DNA of 64,000 nucleotides, taken from contig CAXXDW010000003.1 of NCBI GenBank assembly GCA_963665575.2, positions 1 through 64,000 on the forward strand. Reading direction: 5' to 3'. A program made the translations under genes and the position numbers. The DNA comes from Rariloculus sp963665575 (GTDB lineage: Bacteria; Pseudomonadota; Gammaproteobacteria; Steroidobacterales; Rariloculaceae). Under the pieces are notes generated by a model. The model had not been told where the DNA came from. It did not search any database and saw only the letters and a program-made list of their open reading frames with translations. The first letter of the stretch is position 1, and each line of letters begins with the position of its first letter. This document shows, piece after piece, positions 8,218-16,405 of this stretch.

Positions 8218-8853
8218 TCAGTCGAAGATACGGATACGGTCTGCGTATTCTGCGCGCAAGGCATCGAGGGCCGGTTCGTCCAGGGCCAGGCAGACGAGGA
8301 TTTCCTCACCCCGTTCACCGAGAAAGTCGTACGGCACCGTGCCTTCGCATTGTGGCGCCTGTTGAACGAGTTCCAGCACGCTTTCCCATTGCCCGGATTC
8401 AGAACCCGGAATGAATTCGAGAAAGAGCTGAGAAACGGCGTTCGGCGCCGAGCCGTACACGAGGATGTCGCGCAGGCGGCCCGCAGTGTCGTGAAACCTG
8501 GACATCGAAACGATGATCTCGACGCGGTCGCCGACCTCGATCGTCGCCTCGTCCCAGCCGTAGCTCTGAAGCTCGTTCCATGAGTCCGACTCGATCGCCC
8601 AGCGGTCGGTTTCCCCGGTCTCGTTGACGACCTCGACGAAGAACTCGGCGTGCGGGTTGATGAGCCGGACCCCTGATACCGTGCCTTCGATCTTCACGGC
8701 GCCGCGCGGGTCGCCGCGGTCGTCTACGAAATAGACGGAATCGGAGTGATGCGCGGCAAGCTCGCTGGCAGCACACAGCAGCAAAGACGCGATCGCAAGG
8801 GGTGTCAGCAACGGCGTATCGGCGTGTCGCGGTCCGTGCAGTTCATTCCTCAT
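8218..8853 (-). CDS. DUF6152 family exported protein
   Basis: A 211-residue protein with an N-terminal signal segment ('LAIASLLLCAASELAAHH'). The body matches the DUF6152 pattern: 'HHSDSVYFVDD', then 'IEGTVSGVRLINPHAEFFVE' and 'WAIESDSWNELQSYGW', followed by 'GDRVEIIVSMS'. Family members are periplasmic OB-like proteins of unknown function. They often occur next to genes for degradation of steroid-like or aromatic compounds in environmental Gammaproteobacteria. GGAGG precedes the ATG, which overlaps the 3' end of the upstream gene by 11 bases. The extra C-terminal 70 residues contain two Cys that could form a disulfide. Confidence 0.75.
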   Translation of the reverse strand: MRNELHGPRHADTPLLTPLAIASLLLCAASELAAHHSDSVYFVDDRGDPRGAVKIEGTVSGVRLINPHAEFFVEVVNETGETDRWAIESDSWNELQSYGWDEATIEVGDRVEIIVSMSRFHDTAGRLRDILVYGSAPNAVSQLFLEFIPGSESGQWESVLELVQQAPQCEGTVPYDFLGERGEEILVCLALDEPALDALRAEYADRIRIFD

Positions 8854-9580
8854 CGTCGCCTCCAGGTTCCACCCAGATCGAACTCGGCGTGCACTCGGTC
8901 TGGCTCAGGGGCCTGTCGGGCGCCGCGATCCACTCCTGGCGGTTCAAGAGGAACGGTCTTGAATAGTAAAGGGGATCGTCGATCGCGATGTCCATGAGGA
9001 GGTTCCGCCCGTCGGGAGCAATCCAGAACCGCTCCGTATAACGTGCCTCCGGGCTGCTCTGCTTATGGTCGTTGAACATCGGGCCGCCCCTGGTGTGCGT
9101 CGTCTCGACGACCAGCGTGTCCCCCGACCAATGGCCCGTCGAGTAACCGAAGTCGGTATGCCCTGCATCGGCCGTTGCCGGTGAGCCATTCATGTGCACT
9201 TCGCGCGTGTGCCACTGCCGGTTGAACCAGTAGGCGATTTCGGTGACGTTTTCGCCAAGAACCACGCGTAGCGGTCGTCCGCGCATTGCAGAGCGCGGGA
9301 ACGATTCGATGCAACGCAGCACCGGATCTTCAATGGGCGAATAGTCGCGCCAGGCCGCAAGCCCGTCCTCGATGAAGGGAAAGCCCTCGTCGGAGCCGAG
9401 ACAGAACCTGTCGGTTTCGAATGAGCGCCTGAGCCACTCGTTGTAGCCGCACGGCTGAACGGCGAGACCGGCGGGACGATAGATACCGGAAAATTCGCTC
9501 ACGCCCGGCGGGAGCTGGGCGGCGACGGGCACGAGCAGTAAACCGCCGAGACAAGCCGGCAGCCACCTGAATGGGCTCAC
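8843..9580 (-). CDS. Exported protein of unknown function, partner of DUF6152 gene
   Basis: About 245 residues starting at the GTG at 9580, which has AGGGGG upstream and begins a clean signal peptide ('PACLGGLLLVPVAAQ'). Longer in-frame starts upstream would bury the signal peptide. No catalytic motif was recognised. Conserved-looking blocks include 'RFCLGSDEGFPFIED', 'GYSTGHWSGDTLVVETT', 'RYTERFWIAPDGRNLLMDI' and 'DDPLYYSRPF'. The 'HWSGDTLVVET...RYTERF' pattern is shared by exported proteins often found beside DUF6152 genes. It overlaps the DUF6152 gene, so the two products probably act together in the periplasm. Function unknown. Confidence 0.72.
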   Translation of the reverse strand: MSPFRWLPACLGGLLLVPVAAQLPPGVSEFSGIYRPAGLAVQPCGYNEWLRRSFETDRFCLGSDEGFPFIEDGLAAWRDYSPIEDPVLRCIESFPRSAMRGRPLRVVLGENVTEIAYWFNRQWHTREVHMNGSPATADAGHTDFGYSTGHWSGDTLVVETTHTRGGPMFNDHKQSSPEARYTERFWIAPDGRNLLMDIAIDDPLYYSRPFLLNRQEWIAAPDRPLSQTECTPSSIWVEPGGDDEE

Positions 9581-9754
9581 GTCATTTCCCCCTGAACCAC
9601 TCGCACGGGCGTTGCACTTATCCGATCGATTCGGTTCACGAGCCATTCTGGGCGATGCCCGAAAGTGGCGCAAGCTGTGGGGATTGTTGACCCATTGGGC
9701 CCATTGCCCATAGGGTTTGCCGGAGATTCAGAGACTCGGGCAGGAGGTCAGTCC
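9581..9754. promoter_or_regulatory. Divergent intergenic region with CCCATTG direct repeats
   Basis: This spacer separates the exported-protein operon from the BKACE gene and must hold both promoters. Near 9691-9714 CCCATTGGG, CCCATTGCC and a related CCCATAGGG follow each other at short period, just after a TTGACC that could be a -35 box for BKACE. No clear -10 box was found. The repeats may be regulator sites; evidence is only their arrangement. Confidence 0.3.
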
Positions 9755-10588
9755 GTGCAGCCGTGCATCATTACCGTAGCGATTACAGGTTCCCTGCCGC
9801 GCAAGGAGAACAACCCCGCAGTACCGATCACGGTAAGCGAGCAGATCGAGTCGACTCACGAAGCCTATGAGGCCGGCGCGGCGCTCGTTCACGTTCACGT
9901 GCGCAACGACGACCAGTCGACATCCGCCGATCCCGACAAGTTCGCGGCATTTCTCAACGGCATCCGCAAGCACTGCCCGGACATCATCGTTCAGTTCTCG
10001 ACAGGCGGCCGGTCGGGCACGGGTTCGGAGCGAGGCGGTATGCTCAGGCATCGCCCCGACATGGCGTCGCTGACGACCGGATCCTGTAATTTCCCTACCA
10101 GCATCTACGAAAACCCACCGGCGCTCATTCGCGAACTCGCCGAGACAATGACCGCCTTCGGCGTCAAGCCTGAAGTCGAGGTATTCGATCTGGCGATGCT
10201 CTACAACGCTGCCGCGTATCTCGGTGAAGGTTTGTTGAATGGTCCGCTGCACGTGCAGTTCGTGCTCGGCATCAGGAACGCGTTGCCGGCGCGGCGGGAT
10301 GTTCTCGAGTTCGAGGTCGCCAAGCTTGAGGAACTCATGCCCGACGCGACCTGGGTCGCTGCCGGCGTCGGCCGTCACCAGATCGAAGTCAATCGCTGGA
10401 GTCTCGAGATGGGCGGACACTGTCGGACCGGTCTGGAGGACAACGTGCGATGGGACAAGAGCCGCCTGGCCGCCTCAAACGCGGAACTGGTTGGGCGTGT
10501 TGCGGACCTGTGCGGCGAATACGGCCGCAGCGTCGCGAAACCTGCCGAAGCGCGCGAGATCCTTGGTCTGGAGAATCAGTTCGCCTGA
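9755..10588 (+). CDS. BKACE-family beta-keto acid cleavage enzyme (DUF849)
   Basis: A 277-residue TIM-barrel protein of the BKACE family. These zinc enzymes condense a beta-keto acid with acetyl-CoA to give acetoacetate and a new CoA thioester (the 3-keto-5-aminohexanoate cleavage reaction is the prototype). The 'VHVHVRND' motif supplies the metal-binding His pair; 'FSTGGRSG' and 'PEVEVFDLAML' are family blocks. The GTG at 9755 is preferred because AGGAGG lies about 8 bases upstream and the barrel starts directly ('QPCIITVAITGS'); an upstream GTG at 9665 would add a non-conserved tail. Substrate unknown. Its 3' end overlaps the convergent TPP-enzyme gene by 13 bases. Confidence 0.85.
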   Translation: MQPCIITVAITGSLPRKENNPAVPITVSEQIESTHEAYEAGAALVHVHVRNDDQSTSADPDKFAAFLNGIRKHCPDIIVQFSTGGRSGTGSERGGMLRHRPDMASLTTGSCNFPTSIYENPPALIRELAETMTAFGVKPEVEVFDLAMLYNAAAYLGEGLLNGPLHVQFVLGIRNALPARRDVLEFEVAKLEELMPDATWVAAGVGRHQIEVNRWSLEMGGHCRTGLEDNVRWDKSRLAASNAELVGRVADLCGEYGRSVAKPAEAREILGLENQFA

Positions 10589-12270
10589 GCGAGTGACGGA
10601 CGGCGCGCCATGTGAATGAGTGGCCAGGGCGACACTTCCGCCCCTGGCGTGACTTCCACGTCGATCAACACAGGCTTGTCCGAGGCCAGGGCCGCCTCCA
10701 GTGCGTCACGTAGTGCTCGCGGCGACGACACGCGCCGGGCTGCGACGCCGCAGGATTCGGCGAAGGCGACAAAATCCGGGTTCTGAAACCGCGCACCGAT
10801 CACACGGCCGCCGAATCGTTGTTGCTGATCCCGAAGCACATTGGCATACCCGCCGTTATTGAACACCAGCGTGACGAGCCCGATGTCGTACTGTGCCGCG
10901 GTCGCAAGCTCCTGCGCTGCGTACATGAAGCCGCCGTCGCCCGTGACCGAGACGACCGCCCGATCCGGGTGCGCCGCCTTGACTCCCAGTGCCGTAGGAA
11001 ACCCGAACCCCAACGTGCCCTGGAAGCCTTCGGTCACGTATGTCCGCGGTTCGAGGACGGGCCAGGCGCCGGTATAGCTTGCAAAGCCGACTTGCGAGAC
11101 TTCGGGCACAAGAAAACTGTCGCGCGGCAGGATCTCGCGCATGACCTTCAGGTAGGCCGTCTGAGGTTGAATCCCGTCGATCAGGCGATCGGCGGTGTTT
11201 CTGGCCCTGGCGATTTCCTCGAGCCTGCCGGCATCCGGGCGAATCATGGTTGCGAGACGATCCGTCAACAGCCGGCAGGCGGTGCCCGCGTCGGCAACAA
11301 TGCCGACATCCGGTACGAGTCGGGTCATTTCCTCAGGATCAATATCGATGCGGATCAGCTTCGGTCCGCCGCCCGGTTTCGGTTCGTAGCGCATCATGTC
11401 GCGCCAGCGCATGTAGGGCATTTCGAGCCGGCTGCCGATGCCGATCAGCACATCAACGTCATCCCACAGCTCCCGAGCCGCGACCGGAGGAGCGGCGAGT
11501 GCATGATCCTCGGCGACGACACCTCGACCGCTGCGAAACGCCGTGACCGGCGCGTTCATGGTTTGCGCGAGCGCAAGAACGGCATCGGCGGCGTCCTGCG
11601 CACCGGCGCCGCACATGATCATCGGCCGACTTGCATCGGCCAGGAGTCTCGCAGCCGCCGCGAGCGCGTCAGGATCGGGTTCCGGTGCCAGGCTTCGTGG
11701 GGCTGCGGGTTCGATCTTCGCAGCGGCAGTTTCGGCCATCGTGTCCCAGCAGATTTCGACCGCGACGGGTCCTGGCCGGCCGCCCTGCGCCGTTCGGAAC
11801 GCTTCGTTTACGACGCGGGAAGTGTCGGCCAGCCGATCGATGCGGGCGGCGTCCTTGATGATGGAATCAAGCGTCGCGCGCTGATCGGGCAGTTCGTGCA
11901 GGTGGCCGCGCCCCTTGCCCAGATACTCCGACGGCACCTGTCCGGTCAGACACACGACGGCGGAACAGTTACCCATCGCAGTGCAAAGTGCCGCCGCGGC
12001 GTTCAGCGCGCCGGGACCCGGCACGACGCTGAAGACTCCCGTCCGCCCGGTCGACTTCGCGTAACCCATTGCCATGTAAGCGGCAGTCTGTTCGTGGCGC
12101 GGCACGATGAGTTCGATATCCGAACCGTAAAGCGCGTCGAAAAGGGGATAGGTCTGGGCGCCGGGCAATCCGAACATCAAGGTCACGCCGTTCGCGGCGC
12201 ACGCTCTTGCGATCGCTTCGCCGCCCGTCATCGGGGCCGCCGACGGGCCGTTCGGGTTGTCGCGATCCAC
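10576..12270 (-). CDS. Acetolactate synthase-like TPP-dependent enzyme
   Basis: 564 residues with the three-domain layout of the acetolactate synthase/POX family: N-terminal Pyr domain (about 14-180), central domain (195-330) and PP domain (395-545). The cofactor-activating Glu lies in 'VPRHEQTAAYMAMGY'; the diphosphate/Mg motif starts at 'GDGGFMYAAQEL' and ends with 'FNNGGY'. No small regulatory subunit (ilvN) is adjacent, which argues for a catabolic carboligase or decarboxylase and against branched-chain amino acid synthesis. The GTG at 12270 has GGGGAG upstream; the ATG at 12231 is an alternative. It converges on BKACE, and a common pathway is possible but unproven. Confidence 0.82.
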   Translation of the reverse strand: MDRDNPNGPSAAPMTGGEAIARACAANGVTLMFGLPGAQTYPLFDALYGSDIELIVPRHEQTAAYMAMGYAKSTGRTGVFSVVPGPGALNAAAALCTAMGNCSAVVCLTGQVPSEYLGKGRGHLHELPDQRATLDSIIKDAARIDRLADTSRVVNEAFRTAQGGRPGPVAVEICWDTMAETAAAKIEPAAPRSLAPEPDPDALAAAARLLADASRPMIMCGAGAQDAADAVLALAQTMNAPVTAFRSGRGVVAEDHALAAPPVAARELWDDVDVLIGIGSRLEMPYMRWRDMMRYEPKPGGGPKLIRIDIDPEEMTRLVPDVGIVADAGTACRLLTDRLATMIRPDAGRLEEIARARNTADRLIDGIQPQTAYLKVMREILPRDSFLVPEVSQVGFASYTGAWPVLEPRTYVTEGFQGTLGFGFPTALGVKAAHPDRAVVSVTGDGGFMYAAQELATAAQYDIGLVTLVFNNGGYANVLRDQQQRFGGRVIGARFQNPDFVAFAESCGVAARRVSSPRALRDALEAALASDKPVLIDVEVTPGAEVSPWPLIHMARRPSLAQAN

Positions 12271-12284
12271 TGTGCGGCTCCCCC

Positions 12285-12440
12285 TCAGGCTAGCTCGAAG
12301 TCTGCATCAATGGTCGCGATGATCGCGCCGGATTCCTGTGTGCAGGCGAGTGCCGGCCAGGCGCTGACGGTCGCACCGGCTGCTGGCCCGGAGGCGTGCG
12401 CGACAGGTGCGCCGGTTGCCGCGACAAGTCGGCGCGTGCG
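12285..12440 (-). pseudogene. Possible C-terminal gene remnant
   Basis: Between the TPP-enzyme start and the DUF3450 stop, the reverse strand shows about 50 codons with a coding-like bias to G/C in the third position, ending in 'ESGAIIATIDADFELA' and a stop. The ending resembles the last strand of carbon-nitrogen hydrolase (nitrilase-type) proteins, but too little remains to be sure. No start or ribosome site fits. It may be the tail of a decayed gene that once preceded the TPP enzyme. Confidence 0.25.
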
Positions 12441-12457
12441 TCCAGAGGCCGGGGACG

Positions 12458-13195
12458 CTACTCGGCGGGAGGGGGAATGGGGACCAGGGCGATTTCCGGC
12501 GCAATTTGGCTGCGCGCCATGCGCACGGCCTGCCTTACGGAATTGCGGTGTTCGTTGCCGAGTGCCACCCAATCGTTGCGGGCCGGATCCCAGGCACCCG
12601 TTATGGCGTCATCGTCCGTGGTCTGGTAGATCAGTGCAATACGGCCGATGCGCAACAGGTCCACCGCACGCATATTGCCGCTGCCGTCGACATCGAGCTG
12701 CGTCTGGTAAGCGGCGACGCTCCGCCCATATTCGTTTTCTATCGCCCAGGCGTCGAGCACCCTGCGCATCTTGTCCGCGTCGCTAACGTCGGCGCTTTCC
12801 ATCACCAACTGCAGTTCCGCGAGCCCGTTCGCACGCTCCTCGGGAAGAAACGGAAGGTCGAGTGCGATGAAGTCTTCGAGCCCTTCTACCATGCGAACGA
12901 GCAGCGGGGGAATCTGTTGCTCGATTTCCGGCGCCTGCTGGAGGCTTGCCCGGATATCCTCGACTTCCTGTAGCTGATTGTCGATCTGCGTCTGTCTGAG
13001 CTCGTTGTAGATCACGAGACCGGAGAGTTGTCTGAGGACCGCGTCATAGGCCGCCAACGCATCGCCGCCGGCCGCCTGGGCCAGCTCGATGCCATCGTCG
13101 GCGTCAACGTCAGCACCCTGATCTGCCTGCGCGTAAACCAGGCTGGCACCAAAAAACAAAAAGGCTCCGAGGAAGCCCTGAGTCAGTTGTCGCAT
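12458..13195 (-). CDS. DUF3450 family exported coiled-coil protein
   Basis: A 245-residue protein with a signal peptide (about 1-22, ending SLVYAQ) and then a helical coiled-coil region. Family blocks of DUF3450 are clear: 'LVRMVEGLEDFIALDLPFLP', 'ADKMRRVLDAWAIENEYGRS' and 'LLRIGRIALIYQTTDD'. DUF3450 proteins normally head TonB-ExbB-ExbD energy-transduction operons together with a TPR protein. Here the gene stands alone, 47 kb from such a cluster at the right end of the window, so it is either a paralogue or a relocated component. GAGGGAACA precedes the ATG. Confidence 0.85.
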   Translation of the reverse strand: MRQLTQGFLGAFLFFGASLVYAQADQGADVDADDGIELAQAAGGDALAAYDAVLRQLSGLVIYNELRQTQIDNQLQEVEDIRASLQQAPEIEQQIPPLLVRMVEGLEDFIALDLPFLPEERANGLAELQLVMESADVSDADKMRRVLDAWAIENEYGRSVAAYQTQLDVDGSGNMRAVDLLRIGRIALIYQTTDDDAITGAWDPARNDWVALGNEHRNSVRQAVRMARSQIAPEIALVPIPPPAE

Positions 13196-13379
13196 TTGTT
13201 CCCTCCCGTGGGCCGCTCACGCTAGCGTGCTACGGCGGCAAGGTCAAGCAATTTGCCGCAGAATCCTGTTACAGCGCAAGGTGGCTACGGGTATGCACGC
13301 AACGCCGTGCGGGGACGGTGGCGCAAGCCTGCGTTACAATCGACGGCCGTTGCGTTTTTCCCCGAAGGCGGGCCCAGGC

Positions 13380-14073
13380 ATGCCGCGATTCAGCATATCC
13401 GTGATGCAGCTGCTCGCTGCCCTTGGCTGCCTGCTGATCGGGGGAGTCGCACTCGCCCACGGTATCAGCGGGGACGATCAGGCCCTTCCTGCTGCGCAAC
13501 TCCGAGCCGAACATCGGCCCGTACCTCTATCTCGGCGCCAAGCACATGGTCACGGGCTATGACCATCTGCTGTTTCTGGCGGGTGTCATCTTCTTTCTGT
13601 ACCGCCTCAGGGAAGTGGCCATCTACGTGACGCTCTTCGCGGTTGGCCATAGCGTAACCCTGTTGCTCGGCGTGCTCGGCGACCTGCACGTCAACGCGTA
13701 TCTCGTCGACGCCGTTATCGGGCTCTCGGTGGTCTACAAGGCCTTCGAGAACCTCGGTGGTTTCAGAAGGCTCGGTATCCAGCCGAACATGAAGGCTGCG
13801 GTTCTCTTCTTCGGCTTCTTTCACGGCTTTGGTCTGGCCACGAAACTTCAGGACATCGCGATCTCCGAAAACGGCCTCATCACGAACATGATCTCGTTCA
13901 ACATCGGCGTCGAGCTCGGCCAGTTTCTCGCCCTGGCGGTGATTCTGATCGCGTTCAACGCATGGCGCGCCACCGGACGTTTCATGCATTACGCCTTCGC
14001 GAGCAACGTCGCGATCATGTGCGCGGGATTCATGCTGATGGGCTACCAGCTAACGGGGTACGCGGTCGCCTGA
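13380..14073 (+). pseudogene. HupE/UreJ_2 family membrane protein, frameshifted near its N-terminus
   Basis: The N-terminus (ATG at 13380; signal peptide 'LLAALGCLLIGGVALAHG') and the body ('EPNIGPYLYLGAKHMVTGYD', 'HLLFLAGVIFFLYRL', 'FGFFHGFGLATKL') lie in different frames. Removing one C from the run at 13483-13485 restores one continuous frame through 'GISGDDQAFLLRNSEPNIGP', as expected for the family. The protein would have about six membrane helices with His residues (MVTGYDH, FHGFG) typical of HupE/UreJ metal permeases. The rest of the frame is intact, so this is either a recent mutation or an assembly error. If unrepaired, only a product from the ATG at 13546 could be made, without signal peptide. 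Confidence 0.7.
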
Positions 14074-14101
14074 CTGAGGAAAGCGCCTCGTTCACGAGCA
14101 C

Positions 14102-15274
14102 GTGCCGGCGATACCGAAAACCGATCCACTCGACTTCTATGATGTCGGTTCGCTGCTGAGCGAGGAGGAACAGCTCGTCAGGGACGCCGTTGCGAGTTTC
14201 GTCGATGGAGAGGTCCTGCCGCTCATCGCGGACTGTTTCGCCGAACAGAGATTTCCGGTCGAGCTCGTGCCGCGAATGGCCGGACTCGGCTTGCTTGGCG
14301 CGCCGCTGAAGGGATACGGCTGCGCCGGCCTCAACAGCACGAGCTACGGACTGATCTGCGAGGAGCTCGAGCGCGGCGACAGCAGCGTACGCAGCTTCGT
14401 CTCGGTGCAGAGCAGTCTCGTCATGGGCTGCGTCGATGCCTTCGGATCCGACGAACAGAAAGCCCGCTGGCTGCCGGCGATGGCCAAAGGAGAGGCGATC
14501 GGCTGCTTCGGCCTGACCGAGGCTCACGGCGGTTCCGACCCCGGCAACATGAAGACGCGGGCACGCCGCGCCGGTGGCGACTGGCGCATCAGCGGCGGCA
14601 AGCTCTGGATCACCAACGGCACGCTGGCCGATGTCGCCATCGTCTGGGCGTCGACCGAGGATGGTGTCCGCGGTTTTCTGGTCGAGCGAGGGATGCGCGG
14701 TTTCGCGGCCCACGAAATCCGCAACAAGTTCTCGTTACGCAGCTCGGACACGGCGGAGCTGTCATTTGACGACGTGCGAGTGAGTGATGAGGCGAGGCTG
14801 CCGGGAGCCACAAACCTCAAGGCCGCTCTGAGCTGCCTGAACCAGGCGCGTTTCGGAATTGTCTGGGGTGCCGTTGGCGCCGCGCGAGCCTGCCTGGGTG
14901 AGGCGTTGGCCTACGCCTCGTCGCGAGAGCTCTTCGGTCGACCGCTGTCCAACACCCAGCTCATCCAGGCGCGTTTGGCCAACGCTGCACGCCGGCTGAC
15001 GGCCGCGCAGCTCATGGCCTGGCGCCTGGCCGAACTCAAGGAGCAGGGCAGGGCCACGCCGGAACGGATCTCGCTCGCGAAACGCAACAACGTACGGACA
15101 GCCCTCGATATCGCGCGCGATTGCCGCGACATGCTGGGCGCCGCGGGCATCACGCTCGATCATCACGCGATCCGCCACATGCTGAACCTCGAGACCGTGA
15201 TGACCTACGAAGGCACGGAGTCGATTCACGACCTGATCGTCGGCCGCGCGCTGACCGGACATGCGGCGTATTGA
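14102..15274 (+). CDS. gcdH: Glutaryl-CoA dehydrogenase (acyl-CoA dehydrogenase family)
   Basis: 390 residues, the normal length. The enzyme oxidises and decarboxylates glutaryl-CoA to crotonyl-CoA in lysine, tryptophan and aromatic catabolism, using FAD. Glutaryl-CoA-specific features are 'GYGCAGLNSTSYGLICEELE' and 'FVSVQSSLVM'. The FAD/substrate motif is 'CFGLTEAHGGSDPGNMKT', and the catalytic Glu lies in 'LETVMTYEGTESIHDLIVG'. The start is the GTG at 14102 with a weak ribosome site. It follows the broken HupE gene by 28 bases. No electron-transfer flavoprotein or regulator gene is adjacent. Confidence 0.87.
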   Translation: MPAIPKTDPLDFYDVGSLLSEEEQLVRDAVASFVDGEVLPLIADCFAEQRFPVELVPRMAGLGLLGAPLKGYGCAGLNSTSYGLICEELERGDSSVRSFVSVQSSLVMGCVDAFGSDEQKARWLPAMAKGEAIGCFGLTEAHGGSDPGNMKTRARRAGGDWRISGGKLWITNGTLADVAIVWASTEDGVRGFLVERGMRGFAAHEIRNKFSLRSSDTAELSFDDVRVSDEARLPGATNLKAALSCLNQARFGIVWGAVGAARACLGEALAYASSRELFGRPLSNTQLIQARLANAARRLTAAQLMAWRLAELKEQGRATPERISLAKRNNVRTALDIARDCRDMLGAAGITLDHHAIRHMLNLETVMTYEGTESIHDLIVGRALTGHAAY

Positions 15275-15353
15275 GCGATTCTTCGGCGTATGCCGGCCGA
15301 TCCGGCTATGCTAAATTGCGCCCGGTTGCCGATACCCGCAAAGTGGCGCATCC

Positions 15354-15427
15354 GGCTAGGTGGCAGAGTGGTGATGCAGCGGCCTGCAAAGCCGTGTACA
15401 CCGGTTCGATTCCGGTCCTAGCCTCCA
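15354..15427 (+). tRNA. tRNA-Cys (anticodon GCA)
   Basis: A 74-base cloverleaf: acceptor arms GGCTAGG (15354-15360) and CCTAGCC (15417-15423), discriminator T and an encoded CCA (15425-15427). The T-loop reads GGTTCGATTCC. The anticodon GCA is at 15386-15388 in the loop CTGCAAA. Confidence 0.96.
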
Positions 15428-15528
15428 TTTCCCAATCAACCGCTTTGGCCCCTTGATCGCCGGACAGCTTATTGCTCAAACTGGCTACAGGACTCAACGT
15501 CGGTGAAACAGCTTTTGAGGTAGCGCTC

Positions 15529-16233
15529 ATGAATATGAATTCGCTGAAGTGTATGGTGGCGGCAACGCTGCTCGCATCCGGCCTGGCGGCACCGGCAAGC
15601 GCTGACACAGTTGCGTTTATCGGCACCGGCAACGTTGCCGGTTTTCTGGGGACCAGATTCGCACAGATGGGGCACGATATCGTCTATGGGCACAGGGAAC
15701 CGCAGCGCGAAGACAATCAGGAACTCGCCAGCAGGACTGGCAATGGCACTCGAGTGGTTTTGCCGGCTGAAGCGGTTGTCAATGCTGACATCGTCGTAAT
15801 TGCCGTCCCTGGGGGCGTCTTGCCCTCGGTCGCAGCCGCCTTGGGTGATCTGTCGGGCAAGATCGTCATTGATCCGACGAATCCCCTGTACCCTGATCCG
15901 GACGATGGATTGGCGAATTATCTGTTTCCAATCTCCAACGCCGAGATGATCCAGAACATGTATCCGGATGCTTACGTGGTCAAGGCATTCAATACCCTGA
16001 CCGTCGCATCGATGGCGAATCCAGCAGGTACTGGCGGGCCGATCACAATACCGATCGCGGGCAATGACGCCGACGCCAAAGCCATCGTCGCAGAGTTGAT
16101 CGAGGCAATCGGGATCCAGGCGGTCGACGTCGGACCCGTTCGTTTTGCTTACGTTCTGGAAGGGATGCGGGGCCTTGCCGCCAATGGCAGGGATCTCGGC
16201 CATGAGTTCGACTACCACTTCCAGCTGCATTGA
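15529..16233 (+). CDS. Exported F420_oxidored/COG2085-type NAD(P)-binding protein
   Basis: 234 residues: a signal peptide (about 1-24, 'CMVAATLLASGLAAPASA') directly followed by a Rossmann start 'DTVAFIGTGNVAGFLG'. The rest has the F420-dependent NADP reductase fold, with 'YGHREPQ' in place of the usual NADP phosphate-binding region, 'ADIVVIAVPGG', 'IVIDPTNPL' and 'VVKAFNTL'. Family members are cytoplasmic oxidoreductases related to F420:NADP reductase and STEAP. A cleavable signal peptide on this fold is odd, since free NADP is not expected in the periplasm; an F420-like or bound cofactor is conceivable. The ATG at 15529 is chosen for GAGGT 8 bases upstream. Confidence 0.75.
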   Translation: MNMNSLKCMVAATLLASGLAAPASADTVAFIGTGNVAGFLGTRFAQMGHDIVYGHREPQREDNQELASRTGNGTRVVLPAEAVVNADIVVIAVPGGVLPSVAAALGDLSGKIVIDPTNPLYPDPDDGLANYLFPISNAEMIQNMYPDAYVVKAFNTLTVASMANPAGTGGPITIPIAGNDADAKAIVAELIEAIGIQAVDVGPVRFAYVLEGMRGLAANGRDLGHEFDYHFQLH

Positions 16234-16405
16234 TCCGCGTCCATATCCGGATAGTTGGCAAATGAATACCAAGCCGTTCCTCGCCTCCGTAGCCTCTGTT
16301 TTCCTCGGTTCCGCCTGGGAACCGGAGTACGACAGCGTGACATCTGGCGGCCTCGTCAAGACACTACCGGGTCGGATTTCACCGGTCAGTGAAGGGGGCC
16401 ACCCA

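Noticed and set aside
10819..12786. 655-codon forward frame opposite the TPP-enzyme gene
   Set aside because: It runs antisense to a gene with clear TPP motifs, crosses into the next gene and has no recognisable domain.
13380..14073. Programmed ribosomal frameshift in the HupE/UreJ gene
   Set aside because: The junction GGCCCTTCC has no slippery heptamer or obvious stimulating structure, and family members are single-frame; mutation or sequencing error is simpler.
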